Assembly: GCA_042091225.1 (NCBI GenBank)
Contig: JBELHW010000081.1
Span: 1 to 6,032, forward strand
DNA length: 6,032 nucleotides
Origin: JABAYQ01 sp042091225
GTDB lineage: Bacteria > Bacteroidota > Bacteroidia > Flavobacteriales > UBA7312
Direction of reading: 5' to 3'
Shown: piece by piece, positions 5,970-6,032 of the stretch
Layout of the letters: every line of letters starts with the position of its first letter
Position numbering within the stretch: position 1 is the first letter of the stretch
Made by a program: the position numbers and the translations under genes
Notes under the pieces: model-generated
Told to the model about the DNA's origin: nothing
Databases searched by the model: none
The model's input: the letters and a program-made list of their open reading frames with translations, nothing else

Positions 5970-6032
5970 TTATTCACCAATAGAAATTAATTCCACTTCG
6001 AAAATTAAGGTAGCATTAGGTCCTATTGCACC
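5970..6032 (-). CDS. FKBP-type peptidyl-prolyl cis-trans isomerase, C-terminal fragment
   Basis: These are the last 20 codons and TAA stop of a gene running in from the right edge. The peptide GAIGPNATLIFE followed by VELISIGE matches the terminal beta strand of the FKBP fold. Family members typically read I-P-P-N-A-T-L-x-F-x-V-E-L there, and the Phe-x-Val-Glu-Leu strand is characteristic. Such proteins catalyse proline isomerisation and act as folding helpers. Whether this one is cytoplasmic or a lipoprotein cannot be seen because the N-terminus is missing. It converges on lpd and shares its terminator. Confidence 0.82.
   Translation of the reverse strand, partial: GAIGPNATLIFEVELISIGE

Overview
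The window looks like chromosomal DNA from a Bacteroidota bacterium, most likely a member of the Flavobacteriaceae. The evidence is the AT-rich composition with A- or T-ending codons, A-rich leaders without Shine-Dalgarno sequences, Bacteroidota-type -7 promoter elements (TAnnTTTG) before every complete transcription unit, and the flavobacterial flavour of the SucD, MnmE and Lpd proteins. Most of the content is housekeeping; the least familiar part is a two-gene operon in the middle.

Layout. Positions 1-74 (minus) hold the first 24 codons of sucD, the succinyl-CoA ligase alpha subunit. A 96-bp divergent spacer follows, with a sucD promoter, a perfect 11-bp-arm palindrome and an mnmE -7 element only 4 nt from the mnmE ATG. 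mnmE (171-1526, plus) encodes the complete tRNA-modification GTPase. Twelve bases beyond its stop begins, convergently, the 3' end of a two-gene minus-strand operon. This operon consists of a short-chain dehydrogenase-like protein (SDR, 3621-4271) and a 693-aa RND-superfamily exporter (1539-3620), which abut as TAAATG. The operon promoter is overlaid by a perfect long inverted repeat (TTTTGTATAAC / GTTATACAAAA), which looks like an operator. After a 239-bp divergent spacer comes lpd (4511-5899, plus), a complete dihydrolipoyl dehydrogenase. It ends at a strong hairpin terminator that probably also serves the convergent FKBP-type prolyl isomerase gene, whose last 20 codons occupy 5970-6032 (minus).

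How the genes fit together. Lpd (the shared E3 of 2-oxoacid dehydrogenase complexes) and SucD belong to central carbon metabolism, but they are separate transcription units. MnmE acts with MnmG on wobble uridines of tRNA. The SDR and RND genes are probably co-translated and under dedicated control. The SDR lacks the catalytic tyrosine (Ile at that position) and the usual glycine-rich nucleotide motif, so the pair may form an unusual lipid- or pigment-related export module. Its substrate cannot be read from this window.

I saw no RNA gene, CRISPR array, insertion sequence or attachment site. No gene-free stretch exceeds 300 bp.
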